38,032 nt of DNA, taken from NCBI GenBank assembly GCA_964602735.1, contig CAZRRV010000012.1:1-38032 (forward strand), given 5' to 3'. Source of the DNA: CAZRRV01 sp964602735. GTDB taxonomy: Bacteria > Bacillota > Clostridia > Oscillospirales > Acutalibacteraceae. Shown here one piece after another: positions 16,274-24,196 of this stretch (position 1 is the first letter of the stretch; each line of letters starts with the position of its first letter). The notes beneath the pieces were generated by a model. The model was not told the origin of the DNA. It did no database searches and saw only the letters and a program-made list of their open reading frames with translations. Position numbers and translations under genes: made by a program.

Positions 16274-16744
16274 ATGAAGAAATTTTTCAACGATTTCAAG
16301 CAGTTCATTTCAAAAGGCAATGTGCTTGACATGGCAGTCGGCGTTATAATGGGCGGCGCTTTAAGCAAAATCGTCACCAGTCTTGTAAACGATATTATAA
16401 TGCCTCTGATCAGCGTGATTATCGGAGGGCTTAATGTAACCGACTGGAAATGGGTGATCAAACCCGCCGAAAACGGTCAGGCGGAAACGGCCCTTACCTA
16501 CGGAGTGTTCCTGCAGAATGTAATCGACTTCTTTATTATCGCTTTCTGTATTTTCCTTATGCTCAAACTTATCATGGGTTTGCAGAATAAAATCCACAAA
16601 CCCGCGGAAACATCCGAAGCGGAACAGCCGGCGGAAACAGAACTCGATGTTTTGAAAGATATACGCGCAAAACTGGAAGAAAAATCGGGATCCGACGTCG
16701 TGGAAAACACCGACGTGCAAAATCCCGGCGGGGAGGCAGAATAG
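16274..16744 (+). CDS. mscL: Large-conductance mechanosensitive channel
   Basis: Opens under membrane tension to release solutes during hypo-osmotic shock. The 156 residues include the conserved N-terminal helix and TM1 (FKQFISKGNVLDMAVGVIMG, then GALSKIVTSLVNDIIMPLIS), a periplasm-side loop (about 55-75), TM2 (about 77-100, VIDFFIIAFCIFLMLKLI) and a charged cytoplasmic helix (about 118-135). The C-terminal tail is longer and more acidic than in E. coli MscL. A strong GGAGGGAG Shine-Dalgarno precedes the ATG. The pduL-like gene begins 3 bp after the stop, so they probably share a transcript. Confidence 0.97.
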   Translation: MKKFFNDFKQFISKGNVLDMAVGVIMGGALSKIVTSLVNDIIMPLISVIIGGLNVTDWKWVIKPAENGQAETALTYGVFLQNVIDFFIIAFCIFLMLKLIMGLQNKIHKPAETSEAEQPAETELDVLKDIRAKLEEKSGSDVVENTDVQNPGGEAE

Positions 16745-16747
16745 CCG

Positions 16748-17323
16748 ATGTTAAAACCTGTTCCGGTAGAGGTTTCGGCAAGGCATATACATGTTACCGC
16801 CGAGGCGCTTGAGATCCTGTTCGGGGAAGGATATTCTCTTACGCTTAAAAAAGAGCTTTCCCAGCCCGGGCAGTTCGCGGCCGAAGAGCGCGTAAATATT
16901 ATAGGGCCGAAACGCGAACTGAAAAATGTTTCGATTCTGGGGCCGGTGCGGAAAGCGGTTCAGGTTGAAATATCCGCAACCGACGCGAGGAGCATCGGAA
17001 TAGCCGCCCCCGTGCGCGAATCTGGGGATATTGCCGGATCGCCCGGCTGCAAAATCGTAGGGCCGCGCGGAGAAATAGATATAAACGAGGGTGTAATCGT
17101 AGCAAAACGGCACATCCACATGACCCCTGCCGACGCCGGAAAATACGGCGTTGAAAACGGTCAAACCGTTAAGGTTGAACTACTGTCGGACGGGCGTTCG
17201 CTCGTCTTCAGTGATACGGTTGTCCGCGTTGCCGAAAATTTCAGGCTTGCGATGCATATCGACACGGACGAGGGCAACGCCGCCGGCTGGATTCCGGGTC
17301 TGACGGGAAATATTCTTGAATAA
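16748..17323 (+). CDS. pduL: Phosphate propanoyltransferase (PduL-type phosphotransacylase)
   Basis: Converts acyl-CoA and phosphate to acyl-phosphate, an alternative to Pta. The 191 residues contain both PduL half-domains: VPVEVSARHIHVT with metal ligands His13 and His15, LKNVSILGPVR, and the second histidine motif AKRHIHMTPAD, with DGR and HIDTDEGNAAG later. It starts directly at the first domain and lacks the N-terminal helix that targets microcompartment PduLs, and no shell genes are near. A housekeeping acetyl- or propionyl-CoA role is therefore more likely. The end overlaps hemW by 8 bp. Confidence 0.92.
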   Translation: MLKPVPVEVSARHIHVTAEALEILFGEGYSLTLKKELSQPGQFAAEERVNIIGPKRELKNVSILGPVRKAVQVEISATDARSIGIAAPVRESGDIAGSPGCKIVGPRGEIDINEGVIVAKRHIHMTPADAGKYGVENGQTVKVELLSDGRSLVFSDTVVRVAENFRLAMHIDTDEGNAAGWIPGLTGNILE

Positions 17324-18437
17324 CGGAACTCTCCCCGCCGGGAACGATTCCCCGGCGGGAATTTATTTACATTTTCCTTTCTGCCTTTCCAAATGCAATT
17401 ACTGCGATTTTTACTCGGCGAATTTTTCCCCGCCACAACAACGGGAATATGTGAGGAAATTACTGTATCTTATTCCGCTGTGCGGCGAAAATATAAAAAT
17501 TCCGTTTGACACGCTTTATCTTGGCGGCGGTACACCTACAATGCTGCCGTATTCCGAACTGATCGATATTGTAAGAGCCGCCGAAACCGTATTCGGCGGT
17601 TTTTCGGAAATTACAGTTGAAGCCAATCCCGGCGACGATTTATCCGACTGTTTCTTCGCTTTGCGGGCCGCGGGTGTGAACCGCGTTTCGCTCGGAGTGC
17701 AGTCGGCGAACGATAACGAACTGCGGGTACTCGGAAGGCGGCATACCGCCGCGCAGACGGAATTGTGCGTCTGCGACCTTAAAGTCGCCGGATTCGACAA
17801 CATATCTCTCGATCTTATGCTGGGAATACCCGGGCAAACGGTTGCGAGTCTGTCGCGTTCGATCGATTTCTGCCTGAAACTGGAACCCTCGCATATCTCG
17901 GCCTATATGCTTAAAATCGAACCGAACACCCCGTTCGGGCGCAACCCTCCCCCGGGCTTACCCGACGACGATACGGTAAGCGATATGTACCTTTATATTT
18001 GCAGGCGGTTAAAAAGCGAAGGCTTTTCTCATTACGAAATATCAAATTTCTGCCTCCCGGGGTACGAAAGCCGCCACAATATGAAATACTGGATCGGTGC
18101 GCCCTATCTCGGCCTCGGCCCCGGTGCGCACGGCTTTATTAACGGAAAACGGTATTTTTTTCCGAGGGATATTGCGGCATTTACCGAAAATCCCGTTTGT
18201 ACAATCGAGGGGACGGGCGGCGGCGAAAGCGAGTATGTCATGTTAAGACTGAGGCTTTCTTCCGGCATCGACTATGACGAATATTCGCGGCTGTTTAATA
18301 AAAATTTCAGCAAAGAACACGAAGGCGTAATCAGAAAATTACGGGAAAACGGTCTGGCTGTGTCGGGAGACAAAAATTTCGCGCTGACTGCGCGTGGATT
18401 TCTGGTGCAGAATTCGATTCTGTGCGAACTTATTTAA
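17316..18437 (+). CDS. hemW: Radical SAM heme chaperone HemW (HemN-like)
   Basis: A radical SAM protein of the coproporphyrinogen oxidase-like group now regarded as a heme chaperone. The 373 residues start near IYLHFPFC. The 4Fe-4S cluster Cys are C23, C27 and C30 (CLSKCNYCDF), and the SAM-binding LYLGGGTPTML, EANPGD and RVSLGVQS motifs are present. The C-terminal HemN_C domain (about 300-373) contains the GVIRKLRENGLAV stretch. The TTG start, overlapping pduL by 8 bp, is the only reasonable upstream start but lacks a strong ribosome site, so the first dozen residues are tentative. True HemN activity cannot be excluded by sequence alone. Confidence 0.9.
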   Translation: MNNGTLPAGNDSPAGIYLHFPFCLSKCNYCDFYSANFSPPQQREYVRKLLYLIPLCGENIKIPFDTLYLGGGTPTMLPYSELIDIVRAAETVFGGFSEITVEANPGDDLSDCFFALRAAGVNRVSLGVQSANDNELRVLGRRHTAAQTELCVCDLKVAGFDNISLDLMLGIPGQTVASLSRSIDFCLKLEPSHISAYMLKIEPNTPFGRNPPPGLPDDDTVSDMYLYICRRLKSEGFSHYEISNFCLPGYESRHNMKYWIGAPYLGLGPGAHGFINGKRYFFPRDIAAFTENPVCTIEGTGGGESEYVMLRLRLSSGIDYDEYSRLFNKNFSKEHEGVIRKLRENGLAVSGDKNFALTARGFLVQNSILCELI

Positions 18438-18465
18438 CCGATAAATCCGAGCCGGCACAAAAAGG

Positions 18466-18493
18466 TTGCCAATAAATTTTAATATGGTATAAT
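18466..18493 (+). promoter_or_regulatory. Promoter with a long leader before the peptide-binding protein
   Basis: TTGCCA (18466-18471), 16 bp, TATAAT (18488-18493). It leaves a leader of roughly 175 nt before the lipoprotein gene. The leader has a GC-rich segment near 18515-18556 followed by five T residues, which might be an attenuator, but I do not recognise a riboswitch class. Confidence 0.75.
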
Positions 18494-18598
18494 TTTAAGG
18501 GTGATATTACGCCAAAATGCCGCGGCGGCTCTGCCGTGAGTTTTCCGGCGTTTTTCTACCCATTCTCAGAATATATTTGAAAGGGTGTGACGCGACCG

Positions 18599-18676
18599 AT
18601 GACCGGCGCGGAACAACAATCCGTAAATTTGACAAAATCAAACGATAATACCGCGTTTTTACGCGGGAGAGAATAA
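18599..18676 (+). CDS. Possible 25-residue leader peptide coupled to the lipoprotein gene
   Basis: An ATG preceded by AAAGGGTG about 11 bp upstream opens a 25-codon frame that starts MTGAEQQSVNLTKSN and ends LRGRE. Its TAA overlaps the ATG of the next gene by one base (TAATG), a classic arrangement for translational coupling. The peptide has no recognised domain and no run of a single amino acid. It could be a chance frame, since the GGGAGAG inside its last codons also serves as the Shine-Dalgarno of the lipoprotein gene. Confidence 0.35.
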   Translation: MTGAEQQSVNLTKSNDNTAFLRGRE

Positions 18677-20202
18677 TGCGGCGGTTGCTTTCGGCGGCTT
18701 TATGCTGTTTAACGGTACTCGTTATGCTTTCCGGCTGCGGAGCGGACGATTTTAAGCTGTATTACGACATAGCCGCTCCGGTCGCCACATTCGACCCGCA
18801 ACTCGCATCATCGGAAAGCGAATTACTGATATCGGGCAATCTGTTCGAGGGTCTTTACAGGCTTAACGCAGACGGCGACCCCGTACTGGCGGCAGCAAAA
18901 TCCTGTGATATTTCGGCGGATAAAACACGCTACCGTTTTACCCTGCGAGACGGCGCGTGCTGGGAGGATGGCTCTCCCCTCACCGCCGATGATTTTCTTT
19001 TCGCGTTCGAAAGAGCGCTGAATCCAAACACCGAATCGCCGTCGGCGTCTTCGCTTTTCTGTATTAAAAACGCCGAAAAATTTTATTCCGGCGGGATTTC
19101 GTTCGATGAAGTGGGAATTGCCGCCGAAAATGCGGTAACGCTCTCGATTACATTGAACGCTCCGAACGAAAATTTCCCCGTTTTGCTGACAAAATCTTGC
19201 TGTATGCCCTGCAATCGGAGCTTTTTCGGCAGCACGAAAGGCCGCTACGGGCTGAATAAATTATCGGTGCTGTCCAACGGAAGTTTTTCGCTACAGTATT
19301 TCGACGAGGAAACGGGAGGCGTCACCCTTACGAGGAACGGAGAATACAACGGCAAATTCGTTCCGTCGGCGTATTCCGTGGCAATTTCCGTGGCCGGCGA
19401 CGGAACGGCTGCCAGGCTTACAGAGCGCAGGGTTGACGGCGGCCGCGTGCGTTACGATGAACAATCCCGTTTAGACGGCGAACTGTTTAACATTACCGCA
19501 TTCGACTCCGGCGTCTGTTCGCTTGCGTTCAACGCAAATCTCGACAGAGAGCTGCGCTCGATTCTTATCGGCGCGGTTGATTTCGCGACGTTAAAACAGA
19601 CATTGCCGAACACCCTGCCCCCTGCCGACGGAATATTGCCGCCGAGTTTGAAGGCGGGCGATTCTTCCGATTTGCCCGTTTACGACAGCGCTGGGTCACG
19701 GGCAAAATTTTCCGATTATTCCGCTTCCAATGCTGTCCCGGCTCTCCGCGTTCTGTGCTTAAACGATCCCCCGCTCGGCGAAATTACACGCAAAATCATC
19801 GCGTACTGGCAAAACGGGCTGGGGCTTTACAACATAAAGTTGGAAACCGTCGATACCGATTCCGAACTGATGCGGCGGCTCTCGTCGCATGATTACGATA
19901 TAGCGTTTGCCGTATTTAACGATTCCGACGGAAACATTACCGATTACCTCGCCTGTTTCACCTCGGATTCTCCTCAAAACTATCTGAACAGGGACGCGGG
20001 AAAATTCGATTCGTATGCCGCGGCGTATAAAGCCGGCGGTAAACCCGAGGATCTCCAAAACGCGCTTTCCGCTCTCTCCGACGAAAAGTTAATTATACCT
20101 GTATGCGAAGTGCGGAAAGTATACGCCATGTCGGCAGAATTCGACGGCGCGATTTTCCGCAATTACGGCACCGAGCTCGATTTCGCGCTGATTACCGATT
20201 AA
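18676..20202 (+). CDS. Peptide-binding lipoprotein, SBP family 5 (OppA-like)
   Basis: Extracellular solute-binding protein of the oligopeptide/nickel/dipeptide importer class, 508 residues. The lipoprotein signal peptide ends in LSGC, with the modified Cys at 21. The mature protein begins like OppA (ATFDPQLASSESELLISGNL, then FEGLYRL) and has the family motif FTLRDGACWEDGSPLTADDFLFAFERALNP. No permease or ATPase gene is adjacent, and the next gene is unrelated, so it is an orphan binding protein that must use a transporter encoded elsewhere or act as a sensor. It is preceded by a TAATG-coupled mini-frame. The 20203-20445 stretch after it contains no gene I can support. Confidence 0.92.
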   Translation: MRRLLSAALCCLTVLVMLSGCGADDFKLYYDIAAPVATFDPQLASSESELLISGNLFEGLYRLNADGDPVLAAAKSCDISADKTRYRFTLRDGACWEDGSPLTADDFLFAFERALNPNTESPSASSLFCIKNAEKFYSGGISFDEVGIAAENAVTLSITLNAPNENFPVLLTKSCCMPCNRSFFGSTKGRYGLNKLSVLSNGSFSLQYFDEETGGVTLTRNGEYNGKFVPSAYSVAISVAGDGTAARLTERRVDGGRVRYDEQSRLDGELFNITAFDSGVCSLAFNANLDRELRSILIGAVDFATLKQTLPNTLPPADGILPPSLKAGDSSDLPVYDSAGSRAKFSDYSASNAVPALRVLCLNDPPLGEITRKIIAYWQNGLGLYNIKLETVDTDSELMRRLSSHDYDIAFAVFNDSDGNITDYLACFTSDSPQNYLNRDAGKFDSYAAAYKAGGKPEDLQNALSALSDEKLIIPVCEVRKVYAMSAEFDGAIFRNYGTELDFALITD

Positions 20203-20445
20203 CCCGCCGAAACATACGGCAATACCGCTTTGTGAAAGATAACGGAAAATATGCAAGCAGATGACGTCGGGAGCTGTTAGGCGGTCACCCGGCAGTGTTG
20301 CAATATATATGATTTCGGCGAGGGGCGGATTGGCCGTTATAAACTTTTTAACGGCTGTGTACCGTGCGGCGCTTTTGATTTTCCAGGGTTTTCCGTTTTC
20401 ATCGAATATTCCGTCCGCCAGCCGTATGTTCCGAAAAATTTTGTA

Positions 20446-20474
20446 TTTACAAAACCGGGAAAATATGTTAAATT
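20446..20474 (+). promoter_or_regulatory. Promoter of the RpiB/LacAB-like gene
   Basis: TTTACA (20446-20451), 17 bp, TAAATT (20469-20474), about 80 bp before the ATG, which has AAAGGAG upstream. The gene-free interval 20203-20555 otherwise holds nothing I can identify. Confidence 0.65.
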
Positions 20475-20555
20475 GAATTTGTAAAATCCGCTGCGTTTCC
20501 GCCGGCAAAAGCAAAACCGGCAGACGGCATAAAACAAAAAAGGAGCTGTGTAAAA

Positions 20556-21128
20556 ATGAAAACCGTAAAAGACAAATTTCTCGTTGTGGGAGCCGACTTC
20601 GCGGGATACCCGCTGAAAGAGGCCGTGGTAGACCACCTGAAAGAAAAAGGATGGAAGATTACCGACCTCGGCGTTACCGCCGACAGCGACCCCGACGATA
20701 CCGAAAATATGTTCCACCGTGTTGGCCTGCGGGTTGGCAGCCGCATCTCGGAGGGGGAATTCGAACGCGCACTCGTTTTTTGCGGAACCGGTATGGGTAT
20801 ACATATAGCCGCGAGCAAATGCCCGCATGTTCACGCCGGGGTCGTTGAAAGCGTACCCGCCGCGTTACGCGCCATTACCGGCAACGGCGTAAATGTACTC
20901 GCCATGGGTGCTTTTTATGTGGCTCCGGCTATGGGATGCGATATTGCAGACGCTTACCTCAACGCCGAACTCGGCACGGGTTATGAATGGTGGCATAATT
21001 TTTACGAATTTCATAAACTCGCAATCGATGAACTGGAGGCATTCGATTACGAAACATATAAGAAAAACGGTTTCCGCGTTAAACATCTGGGCGACTATAC
21101 CCTGAAATTAGAAACAAAACCCGACTGA
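20556..21128 (+). CDS. RpiB/LacA/LacB-family sugar-phosphate isomerase
   Basis: Interconverts aldose and ketose phosphates (ribose-5-P/ribulose-5-P, allose-6-P, or galactose-6-P in the LacAB type). The 190 residues open VVGADFAGYPLKEAVVDHL like RpiB and contain CGTGMGIHIAASKCPHVHAG, which carries the anion-binding loop, and ITGNGVNVLAMGA. The C-terminus is about 40 residues longer than the usual 150-residue RpiB and rich in aromatic residues (EWWHNFYEFHK). This points to a subfamily variant whose substrate is unclear. It has its own promoter and terminator and no sugar operon beside it. Confidence 0.85.
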   Translation: MKTVKDKFLVVGADFAGYPLKEAVVDHLKEKGWKITDLGVTADSDPDDTENMFHRVGLRVGSRISEGEFERALVFCGTGMGIHIAASKCPHVHAGVVESVPAALRAITGNGVNVLAMGAFYVAPAMGCDIADAYLNAELGTGYEWWHNFYEFHKLAIDELEAFDYETYKKNGFRVKHLGDYTLKLETKPD

Positions 21129-21156
21129 TAATAACCCCGAATTTTATTTCGGCGAC

Positions 21157-21191
21157 ACCCGCCCGGTTCTTCGGGCGGGTATTATTATATT
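21157..21191 (+). terminator. Terminator after the RpiB-like gene
   Basis: ACCCGCCCG (21157-21165) pairs with CGGGCGGGT (21172-21180) around a 6-nt loop, followed by an AT-rich ATTATTATATT tail. The stem is strong, but the T-tract is interrupted. Confidence 0.8.
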
Positions 21192-21292
21192 CCGCGCATC
21201 ACGACAGCCGCTACAAAACGGTCTCTGTCCTCCCCCCGTTTCGCGCACGGCAATTATACGATAAAATATTGAAATTTTTTATTTTTTTTCAC

Positions 21293-21321
21293 TTGACAAA
21301 ATACCTTGCCGGGGGTATAGT
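21293..21321 (+). promoter_or_regulatory. csoR-copA promoter with copper-responsive CsoR operator
   Basis: A perfect TTGACA (21293-21298), 17 bp and TATAGT (21316-21321). The spacer contains ATACCTTGCCGGGGGTAT (21301-21318), closely resembling the CsoR site before Bacillus copZA (a G-run flanked by TACC and GGTA arms). Apo-CsoR bound here would block RNA polymerase, and Cu(I) would release it. Known family biology plus the motif match support this; binding itself is inferred. Confidence 0.85.
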
Positions 21322-21350
21322 ATATTTAGACTGAATAAGGAGATATTGCA

Positions 21351-21659
21351 ATGACAGAAAACACAAACTGCAAATGCGAGACAAGAAAAACCGAACGCCC
21401 GGAAGATACCGTTAAATCGCTGAGAAACAGGCTGAAAAGGATAAACGGGCAGATTAACGGCATGATAAAGATGATTGACAACGGCGCTTATTGCGCCGAC
21501 ATACTGATTCAGTCGGCGGCGGTTTCGGCGGCGATAAACGGATTTAACAAAGCCCTCTTCGCCGATCATATGCGTAACTGTGTAACGAAAGATATACGCG
21601 AAGGAAAATACGAATCAACCGAAGAAATGATAAAAATCGTGCATAAACTTATGAAATAA
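21351..21659 (+). CDS. csoR: Copper-sensing transcriptional repressor CsoR
   Basis: An all-helical DUF156 repressor that leaves DNA on binding Cu(I). The 102 residues contain the family core LRNRLKRINGQINGMIKMI and the three Cu(I) ligands Cys48 (YCADIL), His73 and Cys77 (DHMRNC). The N-terminus has an extra CKC (Cys7, Cys9), which may bind metal as well. AAGGAG precedes the ATG. It is the first gene of the copper operon and overlooks its own operator, so autoregulation is likely. copA starts 13 bp downstream. A nickel- or formaldehyde-sensing relative is unlikely given the ligands and neighbour. Confidence 0.95.
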   Translation: MTENTNCKCETRKTERPEDTVKSLRNRLKRINGQINGMIKMIDNGAYCADILIQSAAVSAAINGFNKALFADHMRNCVTKDIREGKYESTEEMIKIVHKLMK

Positions 21660-21672
21660 GGATCCGGCGAAG

Positions 21673-24186
21673 ATGAAAAGATTTGCGGTTGAAGGAATGC
21701 ACTGCGCCGCCTGTGTGTCGAATATCGAAAAGGCGGTTTTGAAAGTTCCGGGGGTAACGGATTGCGCGGTTAATCTGCTGACCCGGTCGATGACGGTAGA
21801 AGGCGATGTTCCCGCCAGAAAAATTGCAGCGGCCGTTAAAAAAGCCGGGTATTCGGCAACGCCCCTGGAGTCGGACGGAAGCGGCGAAAGCGCGGGTCTG
21901 CCCGCCGACGAAACAGCGTCTTATCTTAAAAGGTTTATATTTTCCGCCGTATTCACACTCCCCCTCTTATATGTTTCGATGGGGCCGATGTGGGGTTGGC
22001 CGCTCCCGCCGTTCCTCAACGGAAATCCCGCCGCACAGGGGCTGGTTCAGCTGCTGCTGTCCGGAGCGGTAATGATAATCAACCGTCAGTTCTTTACGGG
22101 CGGTTTCAAAAGCCTTTTTCACGCCTCGCCGAACATGGACAGTTTAATCGCGCTCGGCTCCTCCGCCGCGTTCGCTTACAGCACGTTCGCCCTGTTTTCG
22201 GTTACCGCGGCCGAATCGCGCGGGGATCATACGGCTGCGGCGGAACTGATCCATTCGTTTTACTTTGAATCCGCGGCGATGATTTTGACCCTTATCTCGC
22301 TCGGCAAAACACTGGAGGCGAGATCGAAAGGCAAAGCGACGGATGCCGTGCGTTCGCTTATAAATCTCGCCCCGAAAACAGCCACGCTGGTTAAAGACGG
22401 GAAAGAATCGGTAATACCCGCCGACCGGCTGACCGCCGGAGATATTTTTATAGTTCGCGCAGGCTGGCGCATACCGGCGGACGGCAAAATCATAAGCGGA
22501 ACCGGCACGGCGGACGAATCCGCGCTTACGGGTGAAAGTATGCCGGTTGATAAAGAAGCGGGAAGTTCCGTTTCCGCGGGCACACTGCTGTCGTCGGGGG
22601 CGGTTACCTGCCGGGCTGAGCGTGTGGGGAGCGATACGGGATTATCCAAGATCGTCGAACTTGTCAACGACGCGTCCGCTACGAAAGCGCCGGTCGCCAA
22701 AATCGCCGACCGGGTAGCCGGAATATTTGTTCCGGCGGTAATTGTTATTGCCGCGATTACCGCGATTGTATGGCTTATTGCCGGAAGAGGGGCGGAGTTC
22801 GCCATTCTGCGCGGAGTTTCGGTTCTGGTTATAAGCTGCCCGTGCGCGCTCGGGCTTGCTACGCCGGTAGCGGTTATGGCGGCAAACGGCGTCGGCGCGA
22901 AAAACGGCATTCTTTTCAAAACGGCGGCGGCGATCGAGAACACGGGCAAAACCGATATAGTCGTGCTCGACAAAACCGGCACTGTTACCGAAGGGCGCCC
23001 CCGCGTTACCGATATTATTCCGTTTTCCGGCGGAACCGAAAAAGGACTTCTTACGCTTGCCGCGGCGCTCGAATGGGGAAGCTCCCACCCACTGGCCGCG
23101 GCAATTAAAGATAAAGCCGCGGAGGAAGGCATAGAACCGCCGGAAGTTACGGAATTTACACAGCTTGCGGGCGGCGGCGTCCAGGCGAAAGCGGGCGACA
23201 CGGTTCTGACGGGCGGGAACTTAAAACTTATAGGCTCGAAATCAACGCTTCCGGAAGAAGCGTGTTCCGCCGCCGATCGTCTCGCCGAAGAAGGTAAAAC
23301 CGTGCTGTTTTTCACGGAGGGAGAAAAGTTTTCGGGGCTGATAGCCGTAGAAGACGCCGTTAAACCTGACTGCGAAACCTCCGTAATGCAGCTTAAAAAT
23401 CTCGGTTTGCGGGTAATTATGCTGACGGGAGATAACGAGGCGACCGCGCGCGCCGTAGGCAAAAAAGCCGGCATAGCCGACATCGTTTCGGGGGTAATGC
23501 CCGACGGAAAAGCCGAAACCGTCCGTTCGCTTCAAAACGGCAACAGGGTAATGATGGTAGGCGACGGCATAAACGACGCGCCGGCTTTAACCTGCGCCGA
23601 CACCGGCGTCGCTATAGGAGCGGGTACCGATGTGGCGATCGATGCCGCCGATGTGGTTTTGATGAAAAGCCGCCTCTCGGATCTGCCGGCCGCAATCCGC
23701 TTAAGCCGCGCGGCTTTGAGAAACATAAAGCAAAACCTTTTTTGGGCGTTCTTTTACAACTGCCTCGGTATACCGCTCGCCGCGGGAGTGTTTATACCCG
23801 CCTTCGGATGGGAACTGAATCCGATGTTCGCGGCGGCGGCGATGAGCCTTTCGAGCTTTTTTGTCGTAACAAACGCCCTGCGTCTTAACAGGTTTAAGCT
23901 TTACCGTGAAAAAAAACACGGCGGAGCGATAAAAAAGCCCCGCCCGAAAATAAAAAAGGAGAGTAATCTTATGGAAAAAACAGTTAAAATCGAAGGCATG
24001 ATGTGCGAACACTGCGAAACCACCGTCCGCAAAGCTCTGGAATCGGTAAAAGGCGTAGCATCGGTCGAGGTATCACATCAAACCGGCGAGGCAAACATCG
24101 CACTTTCGGAAGATGTGCCAGGCAGCGCCATAATCTCCGCGGTAGAGGGAGCCGGATACAAAGTTACCGCCGTTACGCCCCGATAA
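21673..24186 (+). CDS. copA: Copper-exporting P1B ATPase with C-terminally fused CopZ domain
   Basis: Pumps Cu(I) out of the cell. The 837 residues begin with a heavy-metal-associated domain (about 1-65; Cys11 and Cys14 in GMHCAAC). The membrane and catalytic core follows: CPC motif Cys389-Pro-Cys391, phosphorylated Asp433 in DKTGT, HP motif in SSHPLAAA, and MVGDGINDAPAL. The pump proper ends near VTNALRLNRFKLYREK (about residue 745), where CopA proteins usually stop. Here the frame continues through a basic linker into a second metal-binding domain (767-837; Cys778 and Cys781 in GMMCEHC). A Shine-Dalgarno and ATG sit exactly at that second domain. The stop is only 10 bp from the convergent pyrI stop, with no terminator visible. 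Confidence 0.95.
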   Translation: MKRFAVEGMHCAACVSNIEKAVLKVPGVTDCAVNLLTRSMTVEGDVPARKIAAAVKKAGYSATPLESDGSGESAGLPADETASYLKRFIFSAVFTLPLLYVSMGPMWGWPLPPFLNGNPAAQGLVQLLLSGAVMIINRQFFTGGFKSLFHASPNMDSLIALGSSAAFAYSTFALFSVTAAESRGDHTAAAELIHSFYFESAAMILTLISLGKTLEARSKGKATDAVRSLINLAPKTATLVKDGKESVIPADRLTAGDIFIVRAGWRIPADGKIISGTGTADESALTGESMPVDKEAGSSVSAGTLLSSGAVTCRAERVGSDTGLSKIVELVNDASATKAPVAKIADRVAGIFVPAVIVIAAITAIVWLIAGRGAEFAILRGVSVLVISCPCALGLATPVAVMAANGVGAKNGILFKTAAAIENTGKTDIVVLDKTGTVTEGRPRVTDIIPFSGGTEKGLLTLAAALEWGSSHPLAAAIKDKAAEEGIEPPEVTEFTQLAGGGVQAKAGDTVLTGGNLKLIGSKSTLPEEACSAADRLAEEGKTVLFFTEGEKFSGLIAVEDAVKPDCETSVMQLKNLGLRVIMLTGDNEATARAVGKKAGIADIVSGVMPDGKAETVRSLQNGNRVMMVGDGINDAPALTCADTGVAIGAGTDVAIDAADVVLMKSRLSDLPAAIRLSRAALRNIKQNLFWAFFYNCLGIPLAAGVFIPAFGWELNPMFAAAAMSLSSFFVVTNALRLNRFKLYREKKHGGAIKKPRPKIKKESNLMEKTVKIEGMMCEHCETTVRKALESVKGVASVEVSHQTGEANIALSEDVPGSAIISAVEGAGYKVTAVTPR
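23971..24186 (+). CDS. copZ: Possible separate CopZ chaperone from an internal start inside copA
   Basis: AAGGAG (23956-23961), a 9-bp spacer and an ATG at 23971 stand in frame within copA, at codon 767. Translation from here would give a 71-residue heavy-metal-associated domain with Cys12 and Cys15 in GMMCEHC, the size and start (MEKTVKIEGM) of a free-standing CopZ copper chaperone. The visible sequence allows three outcomes: a fused CopA-CopZ only, both the fusion and free CopZ, or an assembly error that removed a copA stop. The strength of the ribosome site argues against the first. Confidence 0.5.
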   Translation: MEKTVKIEGMMCEHCETTVRKALESVKGVASVEVSHQTGEANIALSEDVPGSAIISAVEGAGYKVTAVTPR

Positions 24187-24196
24187 AACTCCGCCG

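Noticed and set aside
18513..18650. A 43-codon frame starting ATGCCGCGG in the leader of the lipoprotein gene
   Set aside because: No ribosome site and it overlaps the better-supported 25-codon frame in another phase; probably chance.
20203..20476. Small frames on both strands between the lipoprotein and the RpiB-like gene
   Set aside because: No ribosome sites, no recognised family, and the promoter at 20446-20474 runs through them.
22260..23483. A 407-codon minus-strand frame inside copA
   Set aside because: Antisense shadow of the ATPase, low-complexity Ala/Ser/Pro/Thr composition and no family match.
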